A DNA stretch of 64,000 nt from JAKAWW01 sp049965095 (GTDB lineage: Archaea > Micrarchaeota > Micrarchaeia > Micrarchaeales > Micrarchaeaceae): positions 62,001-126,000 of the forward strand of contig JBMFWR010000001.1 in assembly GCA_049965095.1 (NCBI GenBank), read 5' to 3'. Positions 1 through 8,498 of the stretch are shown here, one piece after another. The position numbers and the translations under genes are program-made. Numbering within the stretch: the first letter of the stretch is position 1; each line of letters begins with the position of its first letter. The notes under the pieces are model-generated. The model searched no databases. It saw only the letters and a program-made list of their open reading frames with translations, and was not told where the DNA came from.

Positions 1-644
1 TTCGGCTTTTCCACCTTTGTGCCGTCAGAGAGTGTGATGAAATTATTCAGCCCTAAGTCTATGCCTATAGGGTTGGTATCATCTATCTTCGGCAGCAAAA
101 TATGTTCTATTGCTGTGAAAATCGCGTAGTAATGACCTGCCTCCCTTTTTATCGTTAGGTTTTTTATGTCTCCGCTGATTTGCCTATGCATATCTATTTT
201 CATCCTGCCGATATTTGACACCCTAAGCATGATAGTTTTTCTGCTTTTTTCAATTGAGAAGGAGCTGTTCTGCGGGTATCTCAGCGACTTGTACCTATCG
301 ATTGACTTGAAACGTGGAAAACCAACTTTTACTTTCTTGCCACTCCTGCTATCGTTCACTCTTCTGAAAAAGTTCTGAAACGCCCTCTGGAGCCTTATGA
401 ATACATCTTGTCTTATCTGTGAATAGGGTTTTGAAAACTCTTTGTTTTCTTTTATCGCCTCGTTCATGTACCTGTTGAGAGTCGATATGTTTACCTTTGA
501 ATTCATGTTCTTTTTGTATTCTTCTCTGATCTTCTCGAGAATTTTGTTGTAGAGCTGTTGCGCAAGTGCCAACATATTGTCTATCTCTTTTCGCCTTTTT
601 TCGTCAGGATAGACAGCGAATTTATATGCTCTTATGCACTCCAC
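1..644 (-). CDS. tnpB: TnpB/OrfB RNA-guided nuclease of an IS200/IS605-type element, N-terminal part
   Basis: The reverse strand reads open from a GTG at 644 to the window edge, about 214 codons. An in-frame TAG at 656-654 fixes the upstream limit and GTG is the only plausible start. The protein begins with the TnpB-type opening (IRAYKFAVYPDEKRR) and reaches the first RuvC motif (GIDLGLNN) close to the window edge, so the catalytic Glu and Asp and the zinc ribbon lie outside. TnpB proteins are RNA-guided DNA nucleases carried by IS200/IS605-like transposons. No tnpA is visible upstream, so this looks like a tnpB-only element (IS1341 type). Integrity of the 3' part and of the guide RNA cannot be judged. 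Confidence 0.9.
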   Translation of the reverse strand, partial: MECIRAYKFAVYPDEKRRKEIDNMLALAQQLYNKILEKIREEYKKNMNSKVNISTLNRYMNEAIKENKEFSKPYSQIRQDVFIRLQRAFQNFFRRVNDSRSGKKVKVGFPRFKSIDRYKSLRYPQNSSFSIEKSRKTIMLRVSNIGRMKIDMHRQISGDIKNLTIKREAGHYYAIFTAIEHILLPKIDDTNPIGIDLGLNNFITLSDGTKVEKP

Positions 645-711
645 AATATTATACTAAAATAAACATTTATATACTTATCTGCAAATACTTAAATGCAGCC
701 GCGCAATTCAT

Positions 712-731
712 CCACGGCTTAAAAGTCGTGG
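712..731. repeat. Hairpin at the left end of the tnpB element
   Basis: CCACGGC and GTCGTGG pair around a short A-rich loop with one G-T wobble. The hairpin lies about 70 bases upstream of the tnpB GTG and just before the next gene. Subterminal imperfect hairpins of this kind are the recognition structures of IS200/IS605-family ends, so this is probably the left end. The exact cleavage site cannot be set without an empty-site comparison. Confidence 0.55.
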
Positions 732-754
732 TATTCTTGCCCTACGAATAAACC

Positions 755-1075
755 TTACTTGTAAAATATGTGCTTCTCTGCGCCGCAATTGCCACATTTG
801 ATCGCAACATATGAGTGGGTACTTACAACTTTTACTGTGGCATTAAGCCCAGGCATCAGCACGAAATGGCATTTGTTGCAAATGCCCTGCTCAACGCGTT
901 TCGGCATTTTTACCCTGTAATGGGCGCTAATCCTTGCAATCTTGCTTGCATATGACCTTGACAATGTATTGCTGTCATCTGAATGACGTGACAGCTCATT
1001 TAATGCCAAATCAAATAAAATCTCGATTCTTTCAGCGGCAATCTGCCTTATAAGCTGCTTGCTGTCGCTTGCCAT
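755..1075 (-). CDS. rnp4: Ribonuclease P protein component 4 (Rpp21/Rpr2)
   Basis: This is a 106-residue protein. Its N-terminal half is helical and basic (RIEILFDLAL, RSYASKIARISAHYRVKMPKR). The C-terminal half is a zinc ribbon with two cysteine pairs (CNKC about residues 71-74 and CGNC about 94-97). This layout matches archaeal RNase P protein 4, which works with the RNase P RNA and RNP1 in 5' maturation of tRNAs. The start ATG overlaps the TGA of the upstream DJ-1-like gene by one base, so the two are translationally coupled. The length is normal for the family. Confidence 0.88.
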   Translation of the reverse strand: MASDSKQLIRQIAAERIEILFDLALNELSRHSDDSNTLSRSYASKIARISAHYRVKMPKRVEQGICNKCHFVLMPGLNATVKVVSTHSYVAIKCGNCGAEKHIFYK

Positions 1076-1596
1076 CAGCTTACACCCAAATGGGAGAGTA
1101 TCCTGTTCATATGCTCTTCTAACTCTGTTGTGTCTCCTGCCGTAACCAGATTGTCGGCAAGCTCCACCTTCTCGTCAGAAGGAATCCCATGGAATAATAT
1201 AACAAGCCTCCTTATCTCATCATCTTTCGGTATTGAGATGCGCTTGCCATTGATTATATTTGCTCTTGCAAGTATCTTAGTGGCATTTCCAAGTGCTATG
1301 ACTGGCTTTCTTGTATCGTTGAATTTAGTAACAAGATCAAGCAGCGGTCTGTACTCATATATTCTGTATGATTCTATGCCCTTTCCGTCTACAAGCACAA
1401 TCCCATCAAAATCCAAAGTTGATATCTTATTGGCGTTTACCTCTGGCTTGTAGACTGCACCGTGATATCCAACACAGTCGTTGGAAGAATAGGAGCCTAT
1501 CTTGTAATCAACACCCCACTTGTTAAAGAATACCTTCAAGATAGAAACTGTTTCGTCCCTGAAATCCTTCGGCGTAACAAATACTAGCAAGCGCAT
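1075..1596 (-). CDS. DJ-1/PfpI superfamily protein lacking the usual nucleophile cysteine
   Basis: This 173-residue protein has a flavodoxin-like fold pattern: N-terminal beta strand (RLLVFVTP), a central DFDGIVLVDG strand-turn, and a helix after a nucleophile-elbow-like strand (VIALGNATKILARA...ING). That order matches the DJ-1/PfpI (glutaminase-I-like) family. In active members the elbow reads A-I-C-H-G; here the aligned residues are A-L-G-N-A, so the catalytic Cys and the following His are missing. It may be a non-catalytic or ligand-binding member. It is upstream of and overlaps the RNase P protein 4 gene. Substrate is unknown. Confidence 0.65.
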   Translation of the reverse strand: MRLLVFVTPKDFRDETVSILKVFFNKWGVDYKIGSYSSNDCVGYHGAVYKPEVNANKISTLDFDGIVLVDGKGIESYRIYEYRPLLDLVTKFNDTRKPVIALGNATKILARANIINGKRISIPKDDEIRRLVILFHGIPSDEKVELADNLVTAGDTTELEEHMNRILSHLGVS

Positions 1597-1667
1597 TTTA
1601 CCACTATATATAAATGCAATGAAAGAAATAACTAGCTTTTGCTAGGGTAAAAGTCCGATTGCACGCA

Positions 1668-2411
1668 TTAGCTTTCCATGTAAGGAGCAAGGTAATACGA
1701 TATGGAAGCCTCGCCTATCTTGTAATCGACTTTTATGGGCTCCTCACTCTTGAGCGAAAGCATTATGGAAGAATTCTGCGGGCATGCTGATATCATCCTT
1801 TGCAGGTAGTCAAGGTTGAAAGTCGCAGTTGACGGCTTCTGCACATCTAGCTTCTTTATTATGTCAGCATTGCTCATGTGCTCTTCCTCAAGCTCTCCAG
1901 CATCGCCTTTGGCAGCAACTACAAATGAAGCCTTGTCAGCCTTGAAGCCAATGTATGTGGAAAGGAGTGTTGCATCTTTCAATATTTCCTTGAACATATC
2001 TGACTTCAGTTCCACGTTTGCCTCAAAGTCTATCTTTGGTTCTTTTTCAACATCCTTCTTTATATCTATAAGTGGCAATTTGTATTTCCTCCTGCTGTTC
2101 TGCCCCACAAACTCTATCACAAGTTTGTTGTCTACTTCTTTCATTATAAGCTGCTCATTCTGCCTCGCGCTTGCCAGTATCTTGTCAAAGTTTTCAAGGT
2201 TAAGCCCGAGTGAAGTTTGCTTTTCCACCTCATATTTTGAGAAAGCTTTATTCGGTATGAAAAAGGACACCATGCTGATGCCGCTGGGATCCATCGCCTT
2301 GAGTGAGATTCCCTCTTTTGATATGGTAAATGTGCCTTCATCGACAAGGTTCACTATCGAGTCAACACAGTTCTTCCAATATTTGGCATCGTCTATTTTT
2401 ATTTCAACCAT
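1668..2411 (-). CDS. pcn: DNA polymerase sliding clamp PCNA
   Basis: This is a 247-residue archaeal PCNA. The N-terminus (MVEIKIDDAKYWKNCVDSIV), the first-domain SFFIPNKAF segment, the interdomain region and the C-terminal YYLAPYMES ending are all family-typical. The trimeric ring tethers polymerase, Fen1 and ligase to DNA. An in-frame ATG seven codons upstream (2432) is possible. A TATA-like element at 2451-2460 puts the transcript start near 2428 and a GAGTGATA stretch sits just before 2411, so the shorter start is preferred. It is the only sliding clamp in the window. Confidence 0.95.
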   Translation of the reverse strand: MVEIKIDDAKYWKNCVDSIVNLVDEGTFTISKEGISLKAMDPSGISMVSFFIPNKAFSKYEVEKQTSLGLNLENFDKILASARQNEQLIMKEVDNKLVIEFVGQNSRRKYKLPLIDIKKDVEKEPKIDFEANVELKSDMFKEILKDATLLSTYIGFKADKASFVVAAKGDAGELEEEHMSNADIIKKLDVQKPSTATFNLDYLQRMISACPQNSSIMLSLKSEEPIKVDYKIGEASISYYLAPYMES

Positions 2412-2508
2412 TCTATCACTCAAAATACGCAATTATGATAGTAATATTGCATTATAAATAAATAAAAACATATTGCTTTGAAGCAATTATGGAAATGCGT
2501 GCATTGAG

Positions 2509-4149
2509 TTACTTAAAGCTGTTGAGCTTCTCTATCTGCTGTTCTGTAAGCTTGCTGAAAACAGGCTTTACTCCTGGTTTTACCTCCGCTTCGACAATGC
2601 CGCGCCTTGCCTTTTCCAGGCTCGGCTCTCCTTCATAGCCCATCATCTCAAGCATCGCAATGCTTGAATTTGGCACAAAAGGATAAAGCAGCATGGCTAT
2701 CTTGTAAACGAGCCCTACTCCTGTGTATATTATTTCGCTTACCCTTTCAGAGTCTTTGTTATCTTTGAGCTTCCATGGTGCGCTGCTGCTTATGTACTCG
2801 TTTCCAAGTGCTGCCATCTCTATGACATCGCGAAGCGCCTCCCTTATAGAAACGCTTTCAAAGTGTGCTTCATACCTATCTATTAATTCGTCCGCTTTTC
2901 TGTTGACTTCTATTGTATCTTTGCTAAAGTTTTGCGGCTTGCTTATCTTTTTGCCGCTTGCAAGAGTCAAGACACGATGGGCAAAATTTCCAATCTTGTT
3001 GTTCATGTCGTCGTCAACAATCTCGACAAATCTCTCTACCGAAAAATCTGTATCTGCACCTTCCGGCAATAGCAGTGCAAGTGCAAAGCGCCAATAGTCA
3101 GGTTCTGCAATCTCAATTGCACTTTCAAGGTTAAGCCCTATACCTCTGCTTTTTGAAAACTTTATGCCTTTAGAAAGCAGGTACTCGTAGGCAAATATTG
3201 TATGTGGCAGCACAAAGCCAAGATCGCTGCCAATCAGTATTCCTGGCCACATAAGGGTATGGAACTCTATATTGTCCTTCCCCATGAATTGCACGAGTAT
3301 AGTATCTTTTGATTTCCAATAATCGGACCAGGCGCTGCTCCAAGAACGCGTTATGCCTATGTAGCCTATTACGGCGTCAAACCATACATAGAATACTTTG
3401 TCTTCGAAACCCTTGTAAGGCACCTTAAAGCCAAATTTCAAATCTCTTGTAATCTCTCTTGCTTCCAGACCTCTTTTTATATAGCCAAGGCTGTGATTTA
3501 CTGCTGATTTGCTCCAATTGTTGTCCTTGTTTTTTTCTATAAACTGTTCAATCTTGTCCTGCAACTTCGGCAAGTCAATAGCAAGATTCTTGGTGCTCTT
3601 GAAAGTGATATTTGTGCCCCCACAGATAGTGCAATGTGGCTTCACAAGATCTTTAGGAGACAAAAGTCTTCCGCAGTGGTCGCATTGGTCACCACGAGCT
3701 TGGTCGTAGCCACAGAATGGGCAGGTACCTTCTATGAACCTGTCGCTCAGGAAGCGCTTGTCAGTGTTGCAGTAGGCAAGCTCGCTTGCTACCTCCTTTA
3801 TAAAGCCGTTTTTCATCAACGCCAAAAAAATCTCGTCAACAGTTTGCTCGTTCTCTGCGCTGTTTGTGCTGCCATATATTGTAAACGAGCACTCAAACCT
3901 CTCAAGCACGCTTTTTATCTGCAAGTGCAAATCGTTTGCCAGCTTTGCCGGTTCAATGCCCATTCTTAGCGCCTTGAGTTCTATGGGTGTTCCATGCTGA
4001 TCAGAGCCGCAAATGAATATCGCATCCTCGCGTTTAAGCTTCAGAAACTTGAAATATATGTCTGCTGGCAGTATCGAGCCTACAAAATTGCCCAAGTGTG
4101 GCACTCCTTCAACATATGGCAATGCTGCCGTAACTATATACTTGGCCAT
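2509..4149 (-). CDS. metG: Methionyl-tRNA synthetase, catalytic subunit
   Basis: This 546-residue class I synthetase charges tRNA-Met. It has the HIGH-like motif (PYVEGVPHLGN, about residues 10-20), zinc knuckles in the connective peptide (CPFCGYDQ, CDHC, CTICG), the KMSKS-like motif KFSKSRG and the MetRS anticodon-binding helical domain. The chain stops after that domain (ends EKLNSFK) and lacks the EMAPII/Trbp111-type tRNA-binding domain fused to many MetRS proteins. A free domain of that type is encoded at 9597-9941. A TATA-like stretch lies shortly upstream. Confidence 0.95.
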   Translation of the reverse strand: MAKYIVTAALPYVEGVPHLGNFVGSILPADIYFKFLKLKREDAIFICGSDQHGTPIELKALRMGIEPAKLANDLHLQIKSVLERFECSFTIYGSTNSAENEQTVDEIFLALMKNGFIKEVASELAYCNTDKRFLSDRFIEGTCPFCGYDQARGDQCDHCGRLLSPKDLVKPHCTICGGTNITFKSTKNLAIDLPKLQDKIEQFIEKNKDNNWSKSAVNHSLGYIKRGLEAREITRDLKFGFKVPYKGFEDKVFYVWFDAVIGYIGITRSWSSAWSDYWKSKDTILVQFMGKDNIEFHTLMWPGILIGSDLGFVLPHTIFAYEYLLSKGIKFSKSRGIGLNLESAIEIAEPDYWRFALALLLPEGADTDFSVERFVEIVDDDMNNKIGNFAHRVLTLASGKKISKPQNFSKDTIEVNRKADELIDRYEAHFESVSIREALRDVIEMAALGNEYISSSAPWKLKDNKDSERVSEIIYTGVGLVYKIAMLLYPFVPNSSIAMLEMMGYEGEPSLEKARRGIVEAEVKPGVKPVFSKLTEQQIEKLNSFK

Positions 4150-4210
4150 AAGGAATAATAGTTTAAATAAGCCTTAAATATCTTCTCTTTGTTCTGCAAT
4201 GCGGCTTGAT

Positions 4211-4723
4211 TTACTGATCCAAGTGCAAATATTTGGCAGTTTTTTTGGAGAAAAGGAAATACGATACTATTACAAAATCAATTATTATTGCAGCATGCAT
4301 TATTGTGCAGTAAAGGCATATCGCGTGCAATACAAAAAACTCAAGATATAATAAATATGGCACAACCATTATACCGAAGAACCTCCATCCAAAAAGTACG
4401 TCAAGCATCTTTTTGGCATTTTCTTTGCTGCCAAAGCTTATCGCGCATACCAGGCATATGTTAACAATGAACCACACAGCGGCAAGCGCCTCAAGCGGTA
4501 TGTGCAGGTTTCCTATCTGTATGTTTGAATACTGGCTCTCGAGAACAGCCCCACAATTAAGCGTCGCCCCTGCAATTGTTGAAGTGGTGCTCAGGCTACA
4601 AAATGGCGGCAAATGGTTTAAAATTTGAAACTCGTAAAGCACGGTTAGCGCAGATATAAGGCCAATTATGGACATAATTGTCAAAGCAGCAAATACCTTT
4701 TTTGACACGCGCATAAAAGTCAC
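4211..4723 (-). CDS. Vitamin K epoxide reductase (VKOR) family membrane protein
   Basis: This 170-residue protein has four hydrophobic segments. It carries the CxxC redox pair of VKOR proteins (C136-L-Y-C139) in the last membrane helices and two loop cysteines (C42, C57) after the first helix. VKOR homologues in prokaryotes reoxidise thioredoxin-like partners to drive disulfide formation outside the membrane, using a quinone as acceptor. Its start overlaps the stop of the site-2 protease by four bases, so both are on one transcript. The DUF929 thioredoxin-like protein at 61259 is a candidate partner; that link is inference. Confidence 0.85.
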   Translation of the reverse strand: MTFMRVSKKVFAALTIMSIIGLISALTVLYEFQILNHLPPFCSLSTTSTIAGATLNCGAVLESQYSNIQIGNLHIPLEALAAVWFIVNICLVCAISFGSKENAKKMLDVLFGWRFFGIMVVPYLLYLEFFVLHAICLYCTIMHAAIIIDFVIVSYFLFSKKTAKYLHLDQ

Positions 4724-5805
4724 ATTTTGTTCTCTGCCTTCATAACCCTATTTTTGTTTAAATAAAGATTTATTAATGCTTCCGCATGCTGCATTGTGAG
4801 TATACCGACCACTCTGCTTCCTTTTTTTACCGCCATTACAGCAGACTCCTCTATCTGCATCCTTTCGATGGCATTGTAAAGTTTCTCATAATATGATATC
4901 TGTGGTATCTCTACTCCGAGTTTTGACACCGTATCTGCCACCAGTCTGCCTTTAATTACAACTTGGCGCGGCATTCCAGTTAATGCATAAATCTTCCCGC
5001 CAAGTTCATACAGAGCAATATGCGTATGGTGCTTTATCATAAGCTCATAAAGCTTGTCCAAAGTTGTCCTGTAATCGACCATGATATAATTTTTGCTCAT
5101 TGCGTTGTAAGCATGGAGCTTTGTTACATGAGTCTTGATATAGGCGTTTATCATCTCCTCCTGTGCTCCATTGTATATGAAAAGCGCTATTACTACGTCC
5201 CAAAGCACAATGAATTCCTTGTAAAAGAACGAGCCGTTTAAAAGAATTGCGTAGATAAGCGTGCCTATTATGAATATGCCAGTTATTGCATTGCTCACTC
5301 TTACGGAGCTTTTTGTTGCAGAATAGAAATCCCTTTTTTCCTGCAGATAGCTCCTGAGCGCCCTTCCGCCGTCAAGTGGCAGCCAAGGCAAAAGGTTGAA
5401 TATACCTAGCAAAATGTTCAATATGAACAGCAATTGAAGCGTATACCTTATCATGCCTGCTGGCGCATAAGCGGCAGCAATGCCAAAAATCGCACCGAGC
5501 AGCAGGCTTACTATGGGGCCTACAATCGATATATGGAACTCAAGCCTTGGGCTCACCTTCTCAAAATCTATTATAGAGCCCCCACCAAACGGATAAAGAA
5601 CTATCTTTTTTACTTTTATGCCGTTGCGCTTTGAAGTTATCGAATGGGCAAGCTCGTGGAGCAGCACGCATACAAAGAGCAATACCCATATAAGGAAAAG
5701 ATAGGGGCTCAGTATAAGCAGAAATACTAGCAGCAAGACAAAAGACCAGTGCAATTGTATGTCTATTCCGCTTATACTACCTATCTTTGGCGATATACCT
5801 GCCAT
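4720..5805 (-). CDS. Site-2-type intramembrane metalloprotease (M50 family) with C-terminal CBS-like region
   Basis: This is a 361-residue multi-spanning protein. The zinc-binding HELAH motif is at H50-H54 within a membrane helix, and the second metal ligand motif LPLDGG (D145) follows in another. This is the SpoIVFB/M50B arrangement of intramembrane proteases that cut membrane-anchored regulators or peptides. After about residue 210 a soluble region resembles CBS repeats, which often bind adenine nucleotides and gate such proteases. It is cotranscribed with the VKOR gene. The substrate cannot be told from the sequence. Confidence 0.87.
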   Translation of the reverse strand: MAGISPKIGSISGIDIQLHWSFVLLLVFLLILSPYLFLIWVLLFVCVLLHELAHSITSKRNGIKVKKIVLYPFGGGSIIDFEKVSPRLEFHISIVGPIVSLLLGAIFGIAAAYAPAGMIRYTLQLLFILNILLGIFNLLPWLPLDGGRALRSYLQEKRDFYSATKSSVRVSNAITGIFIIGTLIYAILLNGSFFYKEFIVLWDVVIALFIYNGAQEEMINAYIKTHVTKLHAYNAMSKNYIMVDYRTTLDKLYELMIKHHTHIALYELGGKIYALTGMPRQVVIKGRLVADTVSKLGVEIPQISYYEKLYNAIERMQIEESAVMAVKKGSRVVGILTMQHAEALINLYLNKNRVMKAENKM

Positions 5806-5835
5806 TTAATCATCAAGCGATAAAAGTAAATCAGC

Positions 5836-5844
5836 TTTATATAT
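5836..5844 (+). promoter_or_regulatory. TATA box of a leaderless transcript (phosphoesterase gene)
   Basis: TTTATATAT is centred about 25 bases before the ATG at 5865. This is the archaeal TATA-to-start distance, so transcription should begin at or next to the start codon and the mRNA would be leaderless. This decides the start of the phosphoesterase against an in-frame ATG at 5787 that lies upstream of the promoter. Confidence 0.6.
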
Positions 5845-5864
5845 GCAGCAATAAATATAATATT

Positions 5865-6623
5865 ATGGATTTCGGGCACAATGAGATAAGACTCATCTAT
5901 GGTAAGCCTGCACTTGTCATTGCAGTGCGCGGCACAAAATACTTGGTAGTTGGTGATCTCCACATAGGCATAGAGCTGGAGCTTGCAAGAAAGGGTATCA
6001 TGGTATATGATGCAACAGAACGTCTTGCCCGCAGCATCAAGAAAATAATGCATGAATTCTCCATAAGAAAGCTTGTCCTGCTTGGAGACGTAAAGAACAG
6101 CATAATGTGGCCGCCAAAAGCCGAGCTTTCAATGCTTAAAAGCTTTTTTCAAGAAATAAACGATTTCGAGGTGTATACAATAGCAGGCAACCATGATGCC
6201 CACCTTGGCGAAGTGGTTGGTGCAGACATAAGAAAGGAGCTCATAATAGGCAACATAGCGCTTGCGCATGGTCATGCGATGCCATCCGAACAGGCAATGG
6301 AATGTGATTACCTAATAACAGCCCATAATCACATAGCAATTGCGGAAAAGGGCAAGAGTGGCGCATTCAAAGAGGAGAAAGCATGGCTTATTGCCTCGCC
6401 AAGCAGTAAAAATGCTTCCAAGCACTACGCACACTTCAATAAAGGCATAACGCTCATAGTAATGCCAGCATTTAACGAACTTATAACAGGTACGCCTGTA
6501 AATTCGCTGAAGAAAGACAAAATGGGTGCACTGTTCAGCAGCGGCCTGTTTACCATGCGCGGAGCTAAAGTCTATACCCTGTGGGGCACCGAGCTTGCAT
6601 TTGGGGCAATACCAAAGGTGTGA
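5865..6623 (+). CDS. Calcineurin-like metallophosphoesterase (archaeal SbcD-related type)
   Basis: This 252-residue protein has all metal-binding blocks of the calcineurin-like fold in order: GDLHIG (D31, H33), GD (D75), GNHD (108-111), GHAMP (H137) and a late HNH (about 154-156). Proteins of this size and pattern form the archaeal family of SbcD-related phosphoesterases. They lack the capping domain of the Mre11 nuclease. Substrate could be DNA ends or a small phosphodiester and is not known. It is divergent from the protease gene, with both promoters in a gap of about 60 bases. Confidence 0.85.
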   Translation: MDFGHNEIRLIYGKPALVIAVRGTKYLVVGDLHIGIELELARKGIMVYDATERLARSIKKIMHEFSIRKLVLLGDVKNSIMWPPKAELSMLKSFFQEINDFEVYTIAGNHDAHLGEVVGADIRKELIIGNIALAHGHAMPSEQAMECDYLITAHNHIAIAEKGKSGAFKEEKAWLIASPSSKNASKHYAHFNKGITLIVMPAFNELITGTPVNSLKKDKMGALFSSGLFTMRGAKVYTLWGTELAFGAIPKV

Positions 6624-6626
6624 ATG

Positions 6627-6815
6627 TTACTCTTCAGAACGCTTGTGCCTTATTACTGTTATGGGTATTACACCCTTCTCAAATTCCATTTCTGCTAGTG
6701 CAAGCGGGTCAATCGTATGCTCTGGCACCTTTATCAGCGGAGGTGCGCCATATGCAAGTTGCAAGGCCCTAGCACCTATTATCCTTGCTTTTTCGAATTT
6801 CGTATATTCTTCCAT
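6627..6815 (-). CDS. rpoK: DNA-directed RNA polymerase subunit K (Rpb6/omega homologue)
   Basis: A 62-residue protein starts at the internal ATG at 6815. It holds the complete RpoK/omega core: KFEKARIIGARALQLAYGAPPLI, then an acidic Pro-rich link and the conserved ending with a basic tail (IPITVIRHKRSEE). RpoK clamps the largest polymerase subunit during assembly. GAGGT overlapping the stop of the upstream geranylgeranyl reductase is spaced correctly for this start. The longer open frame to 6899 lies inside the reductase gene and has no support. Confidence 0.92.
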   Translation of the reverse strand: MEEYTKFEKARIIGARALQLAYGAPPLIKVPEHTIDPLALAEMEFEKGVIPITVIRHKRSEE

Positions 6816-6825
6816 AAGCAAAACC

Positions 6826-8262
6826 TCATACTGGAGCAGGCTTGAAGCGCTCCTTTGCCTCGTGAATGTGCTGCTCGACCTGTGCGCGCCATTTTGCAAA
6901 TTCCTCAGGCGTTTTCGGATAGTTATTGTAGAGGCTGTTAAGCTCCTTCATCTTCTTAACCACGAAGAGAAGGTTTGTAAAAGCATTTATGTTTGTGGCA
7001 CCTTTCAAAATTGTCTTGAATTTTTGCGCCACGGTAAGCTCTGGCACAAGCCCGTAGCTTAGTTCTTCTGCTTCCTTTGCATTTATAAATGTCTTCATGC
7101 CATAGTTTATCAAATCATTGTTGAGCGATTGCAAGTATATCCTAAATACCTCGAGGCCAGCAGTTTTCTTACCATACGAATCGTTGAACTTTATGTTGTA
7201 CTGCCACAAGCCTTTTACGCTTGTATCTCCATTATGGACTGCTTCTGCGGCAGTCTCACCGGCAAGCACGCCTGCAACTAGTGAAGGGCCTATGCCTCCC
7301 GCGCTCAGCGGATTTGGCATCGCCATGCTGTCTCCGGCGCCCATGTAACCATTGAATACCAGGCTTTCCATCTGCCTCCTTACAGCAACGCTCCAGTAAC
7401 CTTTTCCGTTATTGTTTCTTTCATCAAGCCTTATGTTTTTGAGCACTGGGTTCATTTTTACATAGTCGTCCATAAGGGAATGCAGCGTATCCTTCCTGTT
7501 TAGCTTGGCATTTCTTATGTCAAGGCTCTTCTTCTGCACGCCTATGCCTATATTTACCCTGCCGTCACTTTTAGGAAACACCCAGCCATAGCCACCTGGT
7601 GCAATCTCCTGGTTAAGGTGTATAATTGCATTTTTCGGATCGTAATAGTTGACATCTTCATGGTCAGGATCAAAATGATATATGTACCTTCCAGTAGATT
7701 CAATATCGTCTATGTCTATTTCCCTATCTACATAAGGGTTCTGTGGCAATTTGCGCCTTAGCACAGTCGCTATACCAAGCGCATCAATCACAACTTTCGC
7801 GCCAAATTCCGCCCTCTGCTTGTTCTTATCCCTGCCAAACACTCCGACTACCTTGCTGCCATCCATAAGCGGGCCCTCAACTTCAAATTCAGGCACGTAA
7901 TGCACGCCTTCTTTAATCGCGAGTTCAAGAAGCTTATGCTCAAATAAGGGCCTGTCAAGTGAGTAGCCCTCTCCTTCGAACTTGAACTTCTGCTTCAGGT
8001 CTGGCGAGAATGCCAATACTCCGTCAACCTTCAGGTCAAGTTCTGGCTGGCTGAAAGTTATTCCTGTCTTGTCATGTATAAAATCAAGGTGCCCTTTGGA
8101 TACGGCATCGCCGCATACCCATCCCCAATTGGTTTTCTTTCCTACTTCCTGTTCTTTGTTTCTGTCAAGCAGCACTACGTTTGCACCGCCCCTTGCTGCC
8201 ATCGCAGCCGCAAGCGAGCCTGCCATCCCTGCACCTGCCACTACAACATCAAAATTCTCCAT
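6826..8262 (-). CDS. Geranylgeranyl reductase family flavoprotein (archaeal lipid reductase)
   Basis: This 478-residue FAD protein starts with a Rossmann dinucleotide site (VVVAGAGMAGSLAAAMA). It contains the family WVCGDAVSKGH segment and the second FAD block (GAGDSMAMPNPLSAGGIGPS). The family saturates the geranylgeranyl chains of archaeal ether lipids (digeranylgeranylglycerophospholipid reductase), using FAD and an electron donor. It is close to a prenyl synthase gene, which supports a lipid role. The ATG at 8262 is preferred over the ATG three codons upstream because it sits right before the FAD strand. A second, shorter paralogue is at 54367-55464. Confidence 0.88.
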   Translation of the reverse strand: MENFDVVVAGAGMAGSLAAAMAARGGANVVLLDRNKEQEVGKKTNWGWVCGDAVSKGHLDFIHDKTGITFSQPELDLKVDGVLAFSPDLKQKFKFEGEGYSLDRPLFEHKLLELAIKEGVHYVPEFEVEGPLMDGSKVVGVFGRDKNKQRAEFGAKVVIDALGIATVLRRKLPQNPYVDREIDIDDIESTGRYIYHFDPDHEDVNYYDPKNAIIHLNQEIAPGGYGWVFPKSDGRVNIGIGVQKKSLDIRNAKLNRKDTLHSLMDDYVKMNPVLKNIRLDERNNNGKGYWSVAVRRQMESLVFNGYMGAGDSMAMPNPLSAGGIGPSLVAGVLAGETAAEAVHNGDTSVKGLWQYNIKFNDSYGKKTAGLEVFRIYLQSLNNDLINYGMKTFINAKEAEELSYGLVPELTVAQKFKTILKGATNINAFTNLLFVVKKMKELNSLYNNYPKTPEEFAKWRAQVEQHIHEAKERFKPAPV

Positions 8263-8498
8263 AATATGCACTTCTTAAATAGTGAAGATATTGAAATATT
8301 AAATATTTTATTACTTTGCATTGTCTCCAATTTGTGGAATGGTAGTAAATCCTTAGAGTAAATGCCATTAAAATGGAGCAAACCATATTTTTTTATATGT
8401 ATGTAGCTTCTAAGCATGTGCTAAAATAATATTAGCAAAGCTCATCTCTGCCATTAATACTAGTTTAAATAATTTTGTTCGGATAACCTTATCGTGGT

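Noticed and set aside
6526..7062. 178-residue open frame on the plus strand
   Set aside because: It lies antisense to rpoK and the geranylgeranyl reductase, both of which have full family motifs; its own sequence has no recognisable pattern.
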